Below, piece after piece: positions 34,090-42,467 of a stretch of 64,000 nt of DNA; the first letter of the stretch is position 1; the number at the start of each line of letters is the position of its first letter. This stretch comes from JAVSMW01 sp032027005 (GTDB taxonomy: Bacteria > Bacillota > Thermincolia > Thermincolales > UBA2595). The notes beneath the pieces are model-generated. The model ran no database searches. It saw only the letters and a program-made list of their open reading frames with translations, and had not been told where the DNA came from. The DNA lies in the NCBI GenBank assembly GCA_032027005.1, contig JAVSMW010000007.1:62001-126000 (forward strand), given 5' to 3'. The position numbers and the translations under genes are program-made.

Positions 34090-34166
34090 TTATCCTGGGG
34101 CTTGGCGCCACTTATCTCCCGCTTTCAGAAGCGGAAGTCTTAGTGGCGGTTAGCCATCGGGTAAAA
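34090..34166 (+). repeat. Hairpin element, copy C
   Basis: Same family as copies A and B: TATCCTGGGGCTTGGCGCC, inner stem CTCCCGCTT/AAGCGGAAG-like, outer stem GCCACT/AGTGGC, and GGTTAGCCATCGGGTAAA. On the minus strand the right flank encodes the last residues VLPDG and stop of the glycosyltransferase gene at 34150-35292, so the element supplies that gene's end. It separates the two neighbouring coding regions. Confidence 0.75.
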
Positions 34167-35292
34167 CCCCTTTAATTACTGCAAAGGTTTCTCTGGCACA
34201 CTTTTGCCAGGTGAAGCGTTTGGCCCGCTCCAGGCCTTTAGAGCGTAAGGTCTCCCTGAGCCGGGGGTCGCTTATGATTAGTTTGATTTTAGCTGCTATG
34301 TCGGCGGGATTAGCGGGATTGCAGTAAAGGGCGGCATCGCCGCAGCGTTCATGCAAAGACGGTATTTTCGAAACGACCACAGGACAGCCGCAGGCCATGG
34401 CCTCCAACGGCGGCAGACCGGAAGATTCATAAAAAGAGGGGAAAACCAGGCAGAGGGAAGCTTTGTACAGGCTGACCAGTTCTCCGGTAGTATCGACCTG
34501 TCCCTTAAAAATCACTTTATCAGAAATCTCCAAGGGCAGGTTGAATTCATCGCTGTGGAAATTTTTGCCGGCAGCCCCCACAACAACAAGATTCACATCA
34601 TGGTCCTTGTTTAGCAGAGTCAAGGCCTGCAGCACTCCCCCAAGATTCTTCCCTTTGCTGAGGGAACCTATGAACAGAACAAAGGGTTGCTTGATGTCAG
34701 GAGCAGTCTCCACAGTGTGTTTAAGACTTTTCAGAAAATCTTCGTCCATTGCCCCGTTTTGAATAGCATAGAGCCGTTTCTGCACAGATCCGTACCTGCT
34801 GATAATAACATTTTTCTCAGATCGTGAAACAGTAATCACTGCGTCGCCTTTCCGCAGGGCCAGGGGCACAAGCTGTTTATAGAAGGCCTTAAAGGCAGTG
34901 CTATAGGCCTCGGGGAATAACAAAAAGGCTAAACTGTGGATTGTAACCACGGTGGGCTGTGCGGAGAACAGAGAGATGACCGGAGCTGTGTTGCCCAGGC
35001 AAAAAAGCAGCCCCCCTTTGGAGTATAAAGGTAGTTCTAACTGTTCCCAGGCATGTCCCGTAAACCGGCCAACCCTGCGCAAAGGAATATTTTTTAATTT
35101 TAATTTATCCTGAATACCCCAGCGGGGGGCCAGTAATTTAAAGTTATAACGGGATTCGTCGATCTCTCCCGCTTCCAGCAGATTATCCAAAGACCTAACC
35201 AACTCGCGGGCATAACGCTGGACCCCGGTGACTGCCTGAGTTAAGAAACGGCCATTGATATATATTTGTTGTTTATTCTGGTTATCCCGCAT
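34150..35292 (-). CDS. Glycosyltransferase family 4 (mannosyltransferase-like)
   Basis: GT-B enzyme with the start pattern INGRFLTQAVTGVQRYARELVRSLD (TGVQRYxxEL is typical of GT4 mannosyl/rhamnosyltransferases). Further: HAWEQLELPLYSKGGLLFCLGNTAP, VITVSRSEKNVI, PFVLFIGSLSKGKNLGGVLQAL, VVVGAAG and FPSFYESSGLPPLEAMACGCPVVVSKIPSLHERCGDAALYCNP. Length 380 aa. Start ATG with a weak GGACGGA site. The final codons and stop lie inside hairpin element C. The gene upstream, across a divergent promoter region, is the rightward fic gene, which interrupts the glycosyltransferase series. Confidence 0.88.
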   Translation of the reverse strand: MRDNQNKQQIYINGRFLTQAVTGVQRYARELVRSLDNLLEAGEIDESRYNFKLLAPRWGIQDKLKLKNIPLRRVGRFTGHAWEQLELPLYSKGGLLFCLGNTAPVISLFSAQPTVVTIHSLAFLLFPEAYSTAFKAFYKQLVPLALRKGDAVITVSRSEKNVIISRYGSVQKRLYAIQNGAMDEDFLKSLKHTVETAPDIKQPFVLFIGSLSKGKNLGGVLQALTLLNKDHDVNLVVVGAAGKNFHSDEFNLPLEISDKVIFKGQVDTTGELVSLYKASLCLVFPSFYESSGLPPLEAMACGCPVVVSKIPSLHERCGDAALYCNPANPADIAAKIKLIISDPRLRETLRSKGLERAKRFTWQKCARETFAVIKGVLPDG

Positions 35293-35370
35293 TTTGAGTT
35301 CCGTCCATTTCTATCCTACAAGTGGTGGCTTCCTGTTTCCACGAGTTCGCAACCTACATTCTCCTCATGC

Positions 35371-35400
35371 TTGAAATAACTGGCAAAAATACGGTATAAT
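35371..35400 (+). promoter_or_regulatory. Promoter of the fic gene
   Basis: TTGAAA (35371-35376) and a perfect TATAAT (35395-35400) with 18-bp spacing, 49 bp before the fic start. It is the only clear rightward promoter in the window. Confidence 0.65.
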
Positions 35401-35448
35401 AAATTGCTTAGAGTTGTTACTAAAAAAGTACGTTAGGAGTTTTGACAT

Positions 35449-36126
35449 ATGGAAGCTAAATACCGCATGACGGTTGAGCAAAACATTTTCGTTGCGAAAC
35501 GGAATATTATTGATTATATCTGGAAAAGTGCAAAATTAGAGGGCTTGGCAGTGACATACCCTGATACGGAGGCCATCTATAACGGAATGAGCGTCTCTGG
35601 CGTAAAAGTGTCCGAAATTATCGCGGTCAACAATCTAAAGCATGCCTGGCAGTTTGTTTTGGAAAATATAAGCTACTCAATAGACTATCCGTATATCTGC
35701 AAAATAAACCAACTGGTGGGCAGCAACAGCCTTATCATTAAAGCCGGATTTTTGAGGAAGGTTCCCGTAACTATAGGCGGTACATCATGGCGTCCGGACA
35801 TACCCATTGAGTCGCAAATCAAGGAAGAACTATCAGCAATTCATGATGTCGAAAATCCGACGGATAGGGCAATTACTTTAATGTTATATCTCATGAGGAA
35901 GCAGATGTTTCTTGATGGGAACAAACGGACAGCTATGTTAGCAGGCAATCTAGTGATGATTTCGTCCGGTTGCGGTGTTATTTCCGTTCCTATTGAGCAA
36001 CAGAGAGATTTTACAACCATGCTGGTGCAATTCTATGAGTCAAATGATATGGAACCTCTGAAAGCATTTGTGTATGACTACTGTATCGACGGAATTGAGT
36101 TTGAGCCACTCCCCACTCCCCACTAA
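35449..36126 (+). CDS. Fic-domain protein with altered active site
   Basis: Fic proteins transfer AMP or related groups to target proteins. Seen: 225 aa; an inhibitory-helix motif of the S/TxxxEG type (Ser27-Ala-Lys-Leu-Glu31-Gly32) near the N-terminus, and the Fic loop QMFLDGNKR at 152-160, where the canonical histidine of HxFx(D/E)GNxxR is Gln152. Phe154, Asp156, Gly157, Asn158 and Arg160 are kept. Without the catalytic His, classical AMPylation is doubtful. TAGGAG ribosome site. It is the only plus-strand gene, inserted between two glycosyltransferase genes, and its stop overlaps the stop of the convergent gene at 36123. Probable accessory or horizontally acquired gene. Confidence 0.88.
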   Translation: MEAKYRMTVEQNIFVAKRNIIDYIWKSAKLEGLAVTYPDTEAIYNGMSVSGVKVSEIIAVNNLKHAWQFVLENISYSIDYPYICKINQLVGSNSLIIKAGFLRKVPVTIGGTSWRPDIPIESQIKEELSAIHDVENPTDRAITLMLYLMRKQMFLDGNKRTAMLAGNLVMISSGCGVISVPIEQQRDFTTMLVQFYESNDMEPLKAFVYDYCIDGIEFEPLPTPH

Positions 36127-36941
36127 TATTTATAGCGGCTGCCTGTGCAAGCCCGAAAAATCCGGACCGGAAAGTCTAACCCCAGCCGTTCCAGGCTCCG
36201 GCGAACAATGCTTCTGAAGCACCTGTAGGAATACCGGGCCAGTGCCATAGGCCTGCTGTAACCGTATTTGACCGAAGCCCGCATGACCTCACGGTAAGCC
36301 CTGGTGTAATTGATGTCGGATTCACCGCCTAAACACATATTAGTCAGAATTATGGGCAGATAATGCCCCCTGACCCCCTGCCGGGTGAGCCGCAGTAAAA
36401 ATTCATAATCCATGGCAGTTTTATAGCTTTCGTCAAAACCGCCAAACTCCTCATAAATAGAACGCCTTACAAACACAGTAGGATGAGGTATTGAGGGCAT
36501 ATTAAAGGCAATGGTGGACCGGTAGAGGGGGTCCCCCTCCTGGCGGTAACGGGGTACGCCGTTAATATCACACATCTGAAGATCCCCAAAAACAAACCCG
36601 GCTTCCGGGTGTTCGGTAAAAATCCTGACTACCGCACCTACAGCATCGGGCTCATAGAAGTCATCGGCATTAAGAATACCGATAATATCTCCGGTACAGT
36701 AACTGAGCCCCTTGTTCCAGGCATGGGAAATGCCTCGGTCAGGCTCACTGGTCCAGTAATTGATCCTATCGGAATGGTTCCTGATAATATCTACAGTACC
36801 GTCCGTCGAGCCGCCATCCATGACAATAGCATCGATATTTCTATAGGATTGATTAAACACACTGGCCAAAGCTTTTTCAATAAAAGAAGCACTATTGAAG
36901 CTGGCGGTAATAATACTTACTTTAATCTCTTCGCTGGGCAT
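36123..36941 (-). CDS. Glycosyltransferase family 2
   Basis: Inverting GT-A enzyme, cytosolic side. Seen: VSIITASFNSASFIEKALASVFNQSY, AIVMDGGSTDGT, SEPDRGISHAWNKGL, GILNADDFY (DxD-type metal motif), and PHPTVFVRRSIYEEFGGFDESYKTAMDYEFLLRL with the acceptor-loop pattern. The C-terminal segment is basic and may bind the membrane. Length 272 aa. Start ATG with AAGGGA. Its stop codon shares two bases with the stop of the convergent fic gene. It follows the fucose synthase gene by 19 nt. Sugar unknown. Confidence 0.88.
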   Translation of the reverse strand: MPSEEIKVSIITASFNSASFIEKALASVFNQSYRNIDAIVMDGGSTDGTVDIIRNHSDRINYWTSEPDRGISHAWNKGLSYCTGDIIGILNADDFYEPDAVGAVVRIFTEHPEAGFVFGDLQMCDINGVPRYRQEGDPLYRSTIAFNMPSIPHPTVFVRRSIYEEFGGFDESYKTAMDYEFLLRLTRQGVRGHYLPIILTNMCLGGESDINYTRAYREVMRASVKYGYSRPMALARYSYRCFRSIVRRSLERLGLDFPVRIFRACTGSRYKY

Positions 36942-36960
36942 GAGTTTTCATTCCCTTATT

Positions 36961-37917
36961 TTAAATATTCTGCATTGGGGAGATACCATTTTTTAGAAAC
37001 CACCGGTAAGTTACCCTGATGCCGTCTTCCAACGTGGTTTCTGCCCGCCATCCGAGACCGGTCAGTCTGGAGACATCGAGCAATTTTTGGGGTGTCCCGT
37101 CAGGTTTGGCAGAATCGAAGGTCAGACCGCCCTGATATCCAACCACTTTTTTAATTAATTCAGCCAGTTCCCTGATTGTTAAATCACTGCCTGTGCCAAT
37201 ATTGACAAACTCACCTATTTCGTGGAAATCATAGTTCTGCATCAGGTAGACACAGGCATCTGCCAGGTCATCAACATAAAGAAATTCCCGGCGGGGAGTC
37301 CCTGTCCCCCAGATTTCAACCTCGGGCCTGTTTTGAACTTTCGCTTCGTGAAATTTTCTGATTAGGGCCGGCAGCACATGAGAATTTTGGAGATCAAAGT
37401 TATCGTTTATGCCATAAAGATTTGTGGGCATCACTGAAATATAGTTGGTCCCGTACTGCCTGTTGTAAGATTTACACATCTTAATCCCGGCAATTTTGGC
37501 AATAGCGTAGGGTTCATTGGTGGGCTCCAGTTCCCCATTCAGCAAGTATTCCTCTTGCAGGGGCTGAGGGGCAAATTTGGGATAAATGCAGGAGCTGCCA
37601 AGAAAAAGCAGCTTCTTGACGTTGTTTTTGTATGATGAGTGAATTATATTGTTCTGCATCGCCAGGTTATCATATATGAAGTCCGCCGGGTAAATGTTGT
37701 TGGCCTGAATTCCGCCTACTTTGGCGGCGGCCAGGAAAACATATTCAGGCTTTTCGACGGCAAAGAAGCTCTCGACGGCCTGCTGACTGCGCAGGTCAAG
37801 CTCCGCACTGGTACGGCAGATTAAGTTGGTATAGCCGCGGGACTGAAGCTTGCGCATGATGGCTGAGCCGACAAGGCCTTTATGGCCGGCGATGTAGATT
37901 CTGGAGTGGTTTTGCAT
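36961..37917 (-). CDS. fcl: GDP-L-fucose synthase
   Basis: NADPH-dependent 3,5-epimerase/4-reductase that turns GDP-4-keto-6-deoxymannose into GDP-L-fucose. Seen: Rossmann start RIYIAGHKGLVGSAIMRKL, LAAAKVGGIQANN, the SSCIYP serine motif, and the catalytic YAIAK, with NLYG and the nucleotide-binding VLPALIRKFHEA. Length about 318 aa. Start: ATG at 37917; upstream ATGs in a longer frame sit on or before the AAAGGA ribosome site. Its substrate comes from Gmd, encoded about 13 kb away at 50.1 kb. The 220-bp gap upstream includes an undetermined base at 38014 and no recognisable gene. Confidence 0.95.
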   Translation of the reverse strand: MQNHSRIYIAGHKGLVGSAIMRKLQSRGYTNLICRTSAELDLRSQQAVESFFAVEKPEYVFLAAAKVGGIQANNIYPADFIYDNLAMQNNIIHSSYKNNVKKLLFLGSSCIYPKFAPQPLQEEYLLNGELEPTNEPYAIAKIAGIKMCKSYNRQYGTNYISVMPTNLYGINDNFDLQNSHVLPALIRKFHEAKVQNRPEVEIWGTGTPRREFLYVDDLADACVYLMQNYDFHEIGEFVNIGTGSDLTIRELAELIKKVVGYQGGLTFDSAKPDGTPQKLLDVSRLTGLGWRAETTLEDGIRVTYRWFLKNGISPMQNI

Positions 37918-38136
37918 AATTATAGTCATTCCTTTCGCTTCGCTCAAGGCACAAAACGTAATGAAATACGTTGGCATTGAGCGAATTTTTTATTATTCTA
38001 AACTCCTAGGGATNGTTCTTGTAAATCCATATTTTTTTGGTCATCAACCGATGGCTTGCTTTGCTCTGCCACTTTACTTTGCTGGTACCTCTAACTCATT
38101 ATTTCAGACTTTAATCACCTTCTAAACTATGACAGT

Positions 38137-39237
38137 CTAAAATCCCGATATGTGCCTGTAGAAATCAAGGGTTTCCCCTGCACAGGCATCCCAGCTGAAT
38201 TTTTTCACCTGTTCGTACCCTAGCCTGATTAATTCTTTGCCTAAACTGTCATCACTCAAAATTTTGTCAAGCTTTAACCTCAAGTCCTCCTGGGAGGCCG
38301 GGTTAAAATAAAGCCCTGCATCTGCCACCACTTCAGGGATCGAACTGCATCTGCTGACCAACAAAGGGCAGCCATAATGCATAGCCTCCAGGGGAGGAAT
38401 CCCAAACCCCTCATAAAGTGAGGGAAAAATAAAGGCTGAGGCGTAATTATACAGATTTGCTAACATTTCATCCGGGCCGGAAAAATAGCGGATTTTCCCT
38501 GCAAGTCCCAGGTCATCAATGTTTTGACACTCTCTTGAATTTAAAGGACCTCCACCAAAACAAACAAGTTTGAAATTTGCATTTATCCTGGGGGACCCGG
38601 CAAAAGCGGATAACAGCAGGCTAAAATTCTTATACCCTGCCCTGTTGCCCACGTAAAGGATATACGGGCGGTCAACGACAGGCGGAGAAGTCACATCCAT
38701 AGTTAATGAATTGCCGTGATAAACAACCTTAATTTTATCCTCCGGAATGCCAAAAATATTTTGCAGGTCTCTTTTGGTAGACTCAGATACACATATTATC
38801 CCATCTGCATGCTCGCAGGACCACTTCTTTAATCTGGAGGTCTGGTCACCGGAGGGAAAATCCTGCGGAAAAAGTTCGTGAATCATGTCATGGACTGTAA
38901 TGATTTTTTTTCCGCCTAAAGGTTGAGGCGATTTATAGTAATAAGTCTGGTGATAAATAGTGTAGTTGCTTTTTTTGGCAAAGCCCGAAATTAGGATATT
39001 GTTCAGCAATAAAAACAGCTTGCCCGTTCTGGGTATCAGCGGCCTTTTAAAGCCAAAAAACCTGTTATACTGCCGGTGGTGTTTTTCCAGCCCGTATTCA
39101 TTAATGTTAAACCCTAAAAACACTGAAACCTTGTTTTCCGGCTGCCCGGATAACCTGGTAATTAATTCGTAAAAATACCGGGAAATGCCGCCGTATTTTT
39201 GGGTAGAAAATATCTGGTGATCATAAAGAATATCCAT
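38137..39237 (-). CDS. Glycosyltransferase family 4 (WbaZ-like)
   Basis: GT-B enzyme with the start MDILYDHQIFSTQKYGGISRYFYEL, typical of GT4 mannosyltransferases that begin with a GGISRYF motif. Also: IITVHDMIHELFPQDF, ICVSESTKRDL, YILYVGNRAGYKNFSLLLSAF, VCFGGGPL and FPSLYEGFGIPPLEAMHYGCPLLVSRCSSIPEVVADAGLYFNP. Length 366 aa. Start ATG with GGGGTAAACT. First of a series of AT-rich glycosyltransferase genes. Likely adds mannose or fucose in the repeat unit, but donor and acceptor are not readable. Confidence 0.88.
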   Translation of the reverse strand: MDILYDHQIFSTQKYGGISRYFYELITRLSGQPENKVSVFLGFNINEYGLEKHHRQYNRFFGFKRPLIPRTGKLFLLLNNILISGFAKKSNYTIYHQTYYYKSPQPLGGKKIITVHDMIHELFPQDFPSGDQTSRLKKWSCEHADGIICVSESTKRDLQNIFGIPEDKIKVVYHGNSLTMDVTSPPVVDRPYILYVGNRAGYKNFSLLLSAFAGSPRINANFKLVCFGGGPLNSRECQNIDDLGLAGKIRYFSGPDEMLANLYNYASAFIFPSLYEGFGIPPLEAMHYGCPLLVSRCSSIPEVVADAGLYFNPASQEDLRLKLDKILSDDSLGKELIRLGYEQVKKFSWDACAGETLDFYRHISGF

Positions 39238-39282
39238 AGTTTACCCCGTTTTGATAAAGTAGCACTAAATTACATCCCGGAT

Positions 39283-40209
39283 TTACTTAAATTTACTAAA
39301 TTGAATTAGATAGCCCAGCTTTCTAGACAGACTCTGCAGGTTCCTTACCAAACATTTTTTTCTGTCCTTCGAAAACCATGATACTCTTACCGTAACACCA
39401 AGAACAATTGCGCCAAAGAACTTAATCGTATTTTTGGCAAAATTGATTAACGAAATCTGCCCTTCCATTTTAGCCTGGGTTACACCGTTCGTAAAAGCAC
39501 GCTTTAATATGTATTTCATTTTAACTTTAAATACAGGCACCCAATGCTCTACTATCATTTTAGGGTCATACCAAAATAAATAGTTATCCTTATACAGCTT
39601 AAAAAAGAAATGTGATTCCTCGGCCAAACCCATTTTTTCTCCTACCATTCCATAATCGACAGAAAAGCCTCCATATTCCTGCAAAATATTTTTGGGAATT
39701 ACCATATTAGACCCACAAAATCCAAATTTTGACCGGGGAGGTTGAATAAATCCCGGATTGTCTCCCCAATCAAACGACTCAAAGTCTTCCGGAAACCATT
39801 TTGGCGGTGAAGTTTCAAACCATGCAAAAATTGGGCCGCCTACACATACCTTGTTTGAAGCTACAGTCTTAAAAGCCCGCAGAATCCGTTCACACCAATC
39901 CGGACAGGCTTTGGCATCGTCATCTATATAAGCGATATAGTCTCCTTTGGCCTCCTGCCAACCGCGGTTGCGTGCATGACTTAATCCCTGTTCGATTGCG
40001 ACTACCAAGCTGAAATTTTCCTGCTCGTCAACAAAACTCTGGGCGATTAATTCCGTCGAATCTGTAGAATTATTATTGACAACGATTACTTCATACAGAG
40101 ATTTATCGAGAGTTTGGTCAACCAGTGACTGCAGGCAGCAGGGCAGTAATTCCTCCCGGTTAAACGTACATACAACAACGGAAATTATTGGTTTTCTCAT
40201 TTTTATCAT
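39283..40209 (-). CDS. Glycosyltransferase family 2
   Basis: GT-A enzyme: ISVVVCTFNREELLPCCLQSL, VIVVNNNSTDST, EQGLSHARNRGWQEAKGDYIAYIDDDAKACPDW with the DDD metal motif, then GGPIFAWFETSPPKWFPEDF, LAEESHFFFKLY (ED-type catalytic region) and WYDPKMIVEHWVP. Length 308 aa. Two possible starts (ATG 40209 or 40200), neither with a strong ribosome site. C-terminal hydrophobic stretch (about 255-275) suggests membrane association. Lies in the AT-rich glycosyltransferase core. Sugar unknown. Confidence 0.87.
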   Translation of the reverse strand: MIKMRKPIISVVVCTFNREELLPCCLQSLVDQTLDKSLYEVIVVNNNSTDSTELIAQSFVDEQENFSLVVAIEQGLSHARNRGWQEAKGDYIAYIDDDAKACPDWCERILRAFKTVASNKVCVGGPIFAWFETSPPKWFPEDFESFDWGDNPGFIQPPRSKFGFCGSNMVIPKNILQEYGGFSVDYGMVGEKMGLAEESHFFFKLYKDNYLFWYDPKMIVEHWVPVFKVKMKYILKRAFTNGVTQAKMEGQISLINFAKNTIKFFGAIVLGVTVRVSWFSKDRKKCLVRNLQSLSRKLGYLIQFSKFK

Positions 40210-40250
40210 CTGCCTACTGAAAAGTATTTAAAGCCCACTATACCGCAATT

Positions 40251-41474
40251 TTAGGTGACATATATTTCATCTCCTTTTTGATCTCGTGGCTGTTTTACCA
40301 GCAGTTTGCGGTAGGCTGCATTAAAGCTTGATGGTCTAAAATTCTCATCTGCATATTTATACGCTGAGTAAGAAAGTTCTCTTAATAATTTACGGTTCTT
40401 GTTAAGGTTGTCTATTATTAAAACAAGTGAATCAACTACCTCACTTTCACTTTCGTCTGATATCAACATCCCGTTGAGACCATGCTTTACATGGTCAGGA
40501 ATCCCACCAACCTTTGTCGTAATTGGTACTACGCCATGAGCCATTGCCTCCATAATGACCATTGGAAAGCCCTCTCGACTGGATGCAAGAACAAGTATAT
40601 CGGCGTTCCGGTAAAAATCACTTAATCGATCAGGTTCCCATATCTCACCTGCAAAAAAGCAAAATTCTCGACACTCAAACTTCACAGAATCGTGGACATC
40701 TCCCACAAAAGTAAATGTTGCAGGGATGCCTTTTTGGTAACATTCGGCGGCAGCTCTACCTATAAGATGAACGCGTTTTTCTTCTGTTCCGCGGCCTATG
40801 TACAGCACTCTTAACGGTCCACCTTCATGTTTTTCGGGATACCGGTCTGGTACAATGGTTTGGTTTTCAATTAAAAACACCTTATTAATAAGTTTGCTAT
40901 CTAGACCGTTAGAAGCATATTGTTCGATGATATCCTTCAAGGTTTTAGTATTTATTACCACCCTGGCTTCAAGGTACGGTACAACCTGCAGGCTGACAAA
41001 TTCCACCCCTCCCCCGAAGGCGTGTATGAGATCAATCTTGTACACTCTGGAGTGTAAATAGGGAATTATCCTGTAATAAAATGCGGAATTTGAACCAAAT
41101 ACCACCGGATAAGGATGCTTATTGATAATCTTTGCAATAATACCTAAACAAATAAGAGAAAATATACGGTTCTCAATTAGCTTAGATATATCAAAGAGCT
41201 TTCCTTTACCTTCGAACAAAAATTTGAAGTTTTGGTTAATAGACTTATTGGTAAAGAATACTATTGGGTTCTGGTCAGCCACACAAGCAACAATATCTGC
41301 ATGGACTTTTTCTGCCCCGCCAATATGGTAAACGGGGAAGAAAAAGTAAAGTGATGAATCAGGCACAGGCCACAAACTGCCCAGGAACTGCCCGCTGCCA
41401 ATCAGATACTTTTTAAGTGACTTTTTGATAAAACCCTTGAGACGACTGTAAAAGACCATTGCTTTTTCACCCAT
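40251..41474 (-). CDS. Glycosyltransferase family 4
   Basis: GT-B enzyme, about 407 aa. Motifs: LYFFFPVYHIGGAEKVHADIV, IDLIHAFGGG, RVVINTKTLKDII, LRVLYIGRGTEEKRVHLIGRAAAEC, FAGEIWEPDRLSDFYRNADILVLASSREGFPMVIMEAMAHGVVPITTKVGGIPDHV (EX7E-type) and VKHGLNGMLISD. Start chosen as ATG at 41474 with AAGGGATGG upstream; a TTG-started frame from 41528 has no ribosome site. The basic N-terminus (SRLKGFIKKSLKKYL) may attach to membrane. Part of the same directional series; sugar not readable. Confidence 0.86.
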   Translation of the reverse strand: MGEKAMVFYSRLKGFIKKSLKKYLIGSGQFLGSLWPVPDSSLYFFFPVYHIGGAEKVHADIVACVADQNPIVFFTNKSINQNFKFLFEGKGKLFDISKLIENRIFSLICLGIIAKIINKHPYPVVFGSNSAFYYRIIPYLHSRVYKIDLIHAFGGGVEFVSLQVVPYLEARVVINTKTLKDIIEQYASNGLDSKLINKVFLIENQTIVPDRYPEKHEGGPLRVLYIGRGTEEKRVHLIGRAAAECYQKGIPATFTFVGDVHDSVKFECREFCFFAGEIWEPDRLSDFYRNADILVLASSREGFPMVIMEAMAHGVVPITTKVGGIPDHVKHGLNGMLISDESESEVVDSLVLIIDNLNKNRKLLRELSYSAYKYADENFRPSSFNAAYRKLLVKQPRDQKGDEIYVT

Positions 41475-41543
41475 ATCCAAAAACCCATCCCTTAAATCTT
41501 TTTGGATTAAACACGTCAAATCACGCAACTGAAAATTAATTCT

Positions 41544-42467
41544 TTAATTCGCCCGCAGATTAAGGAAAAATGCTTCATTGTACTTGTAGTAGCCATTAAA
41601 AGCCGCAGAGCTAATAAGGAACCTGTAAATCCTGAATAAAATCTTCCGGGGGAAAAACCTGCCAAAACTTTCACATAATCTATATATACAGTAATGGAGA
41701 TACCGGTTGGCAAAATAATGGATAGGTTTTTTCCTGATGGCTTCAATAAGCAGTAACAGCGGCAACTGATTCTTGTATTCCGGGTTTTTCGCCAGTATCT
41801 TGGGAACACTGTCCCTATAAGCAATATAATTTCTTTTCATATCTCTTGGTAAAGTAATTCTTTTATCCAGGTGATAAACTATAATCCTATCATCTTGAAA
41901 TATTTTGACACCGGCTGCCGAAAGCCGGATTCCCATATCTACATCTTCAAATAGTTTTTGCTCCTCATCAAAACCACCGGCTAAATCTATCACACTTTTC
42001 TTTACCGAAACATTCCCGGTTGCAAAACGGATGGGAAGCACTTCATGAATTCCATAGCAGGAAATACTGGAATGCCTATAACTTATATAGTCAGTTGCCT
42101 GTTCTTCATGTATGATCACCTGTCCGTTAAGTGCTCCATTATTGCTTTGGTGAAACTGAAGGTGCAGTCTGAAGAAGTCCTCATCCTTTGGCAGACAGTC
42201 AGCATCCAGAAAAATCAGAACCTCTCCCGAAGCGTTTGCTATACCTATGTTTCGGGCCGCCGAACGGCCAAGGTTTGTTTCTAAGTCTACCAGCTTTATT
42301 TGATTCACGAATTTAAGCGCTTCTAACCTGGAGTTATCAGTCGAACCATCATTTACTACAATAATCTCAGTATCGTATAAAATACTAACCCTAGTCAAAA
42401 AATGCAAAACACAACCAATATACTTTTCTGAATTGTACATCGGAATAATGATACTGGCTGCCTTCAT
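41544..42467 (-). CDS. Glycosyltransferase family 2
   Basis: GT-A enzyme: ASIIIPMYNSEKYIGCVLHFL, IIVVNDGSTDNSRLEAL, NLGRSAARNIGIANASGEVLIFLDADCLPKD with the DxD motif, and GGFDEEQKLFEDVDMGIRLSAAG (ED motif). Length 307 aa. Start ATG at 42467 with GGGGTGG, overlapping the preceding stop by 4 nt (ATGA). The C-terminus is basic and aromatic, often membrane-associated in this family. Coupled to the family 2 enzyme upstream, so they likely act in the same pathway. Confidence 0.87.
   Translation of the reverse strand: MKAASIIIPMYNSEKYIGCVLHFLTRVSILYDTEIIVVNDGSTDNSRLEALKFVNQIKLVDLETNLGRSAARNIGIANASGEVLIFLDADCLPKDEDFFRLHLQFHQSNNGALNGQVIIHEEQATDYISYRHSSISCYGIHEVLPIRFATGNVSVKKSVIDLAGGFDEEQKLFEDVDMGIRLSAAGVKIFQDDRIIVYHLDKRITLPRDMKRNYIAYRDSVPKILAKNPEYKNQLPLLLLIEAIRKKPIHYFANRYLHYCIYRLCESFGRFFPRKILFRIYRFLISSAAFNGYYKYNEAFFLNLRAN

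Noticed and set aside
37918..38136. Short minus-strand frame starting MTKKIWIYKN, resembling a glycosyltransferase N-terminus
   Set aside because: Only about 12 codons before a stop, with an undetermined base inside and no ribosome site. It may be another scar, but the evidence is too thin.
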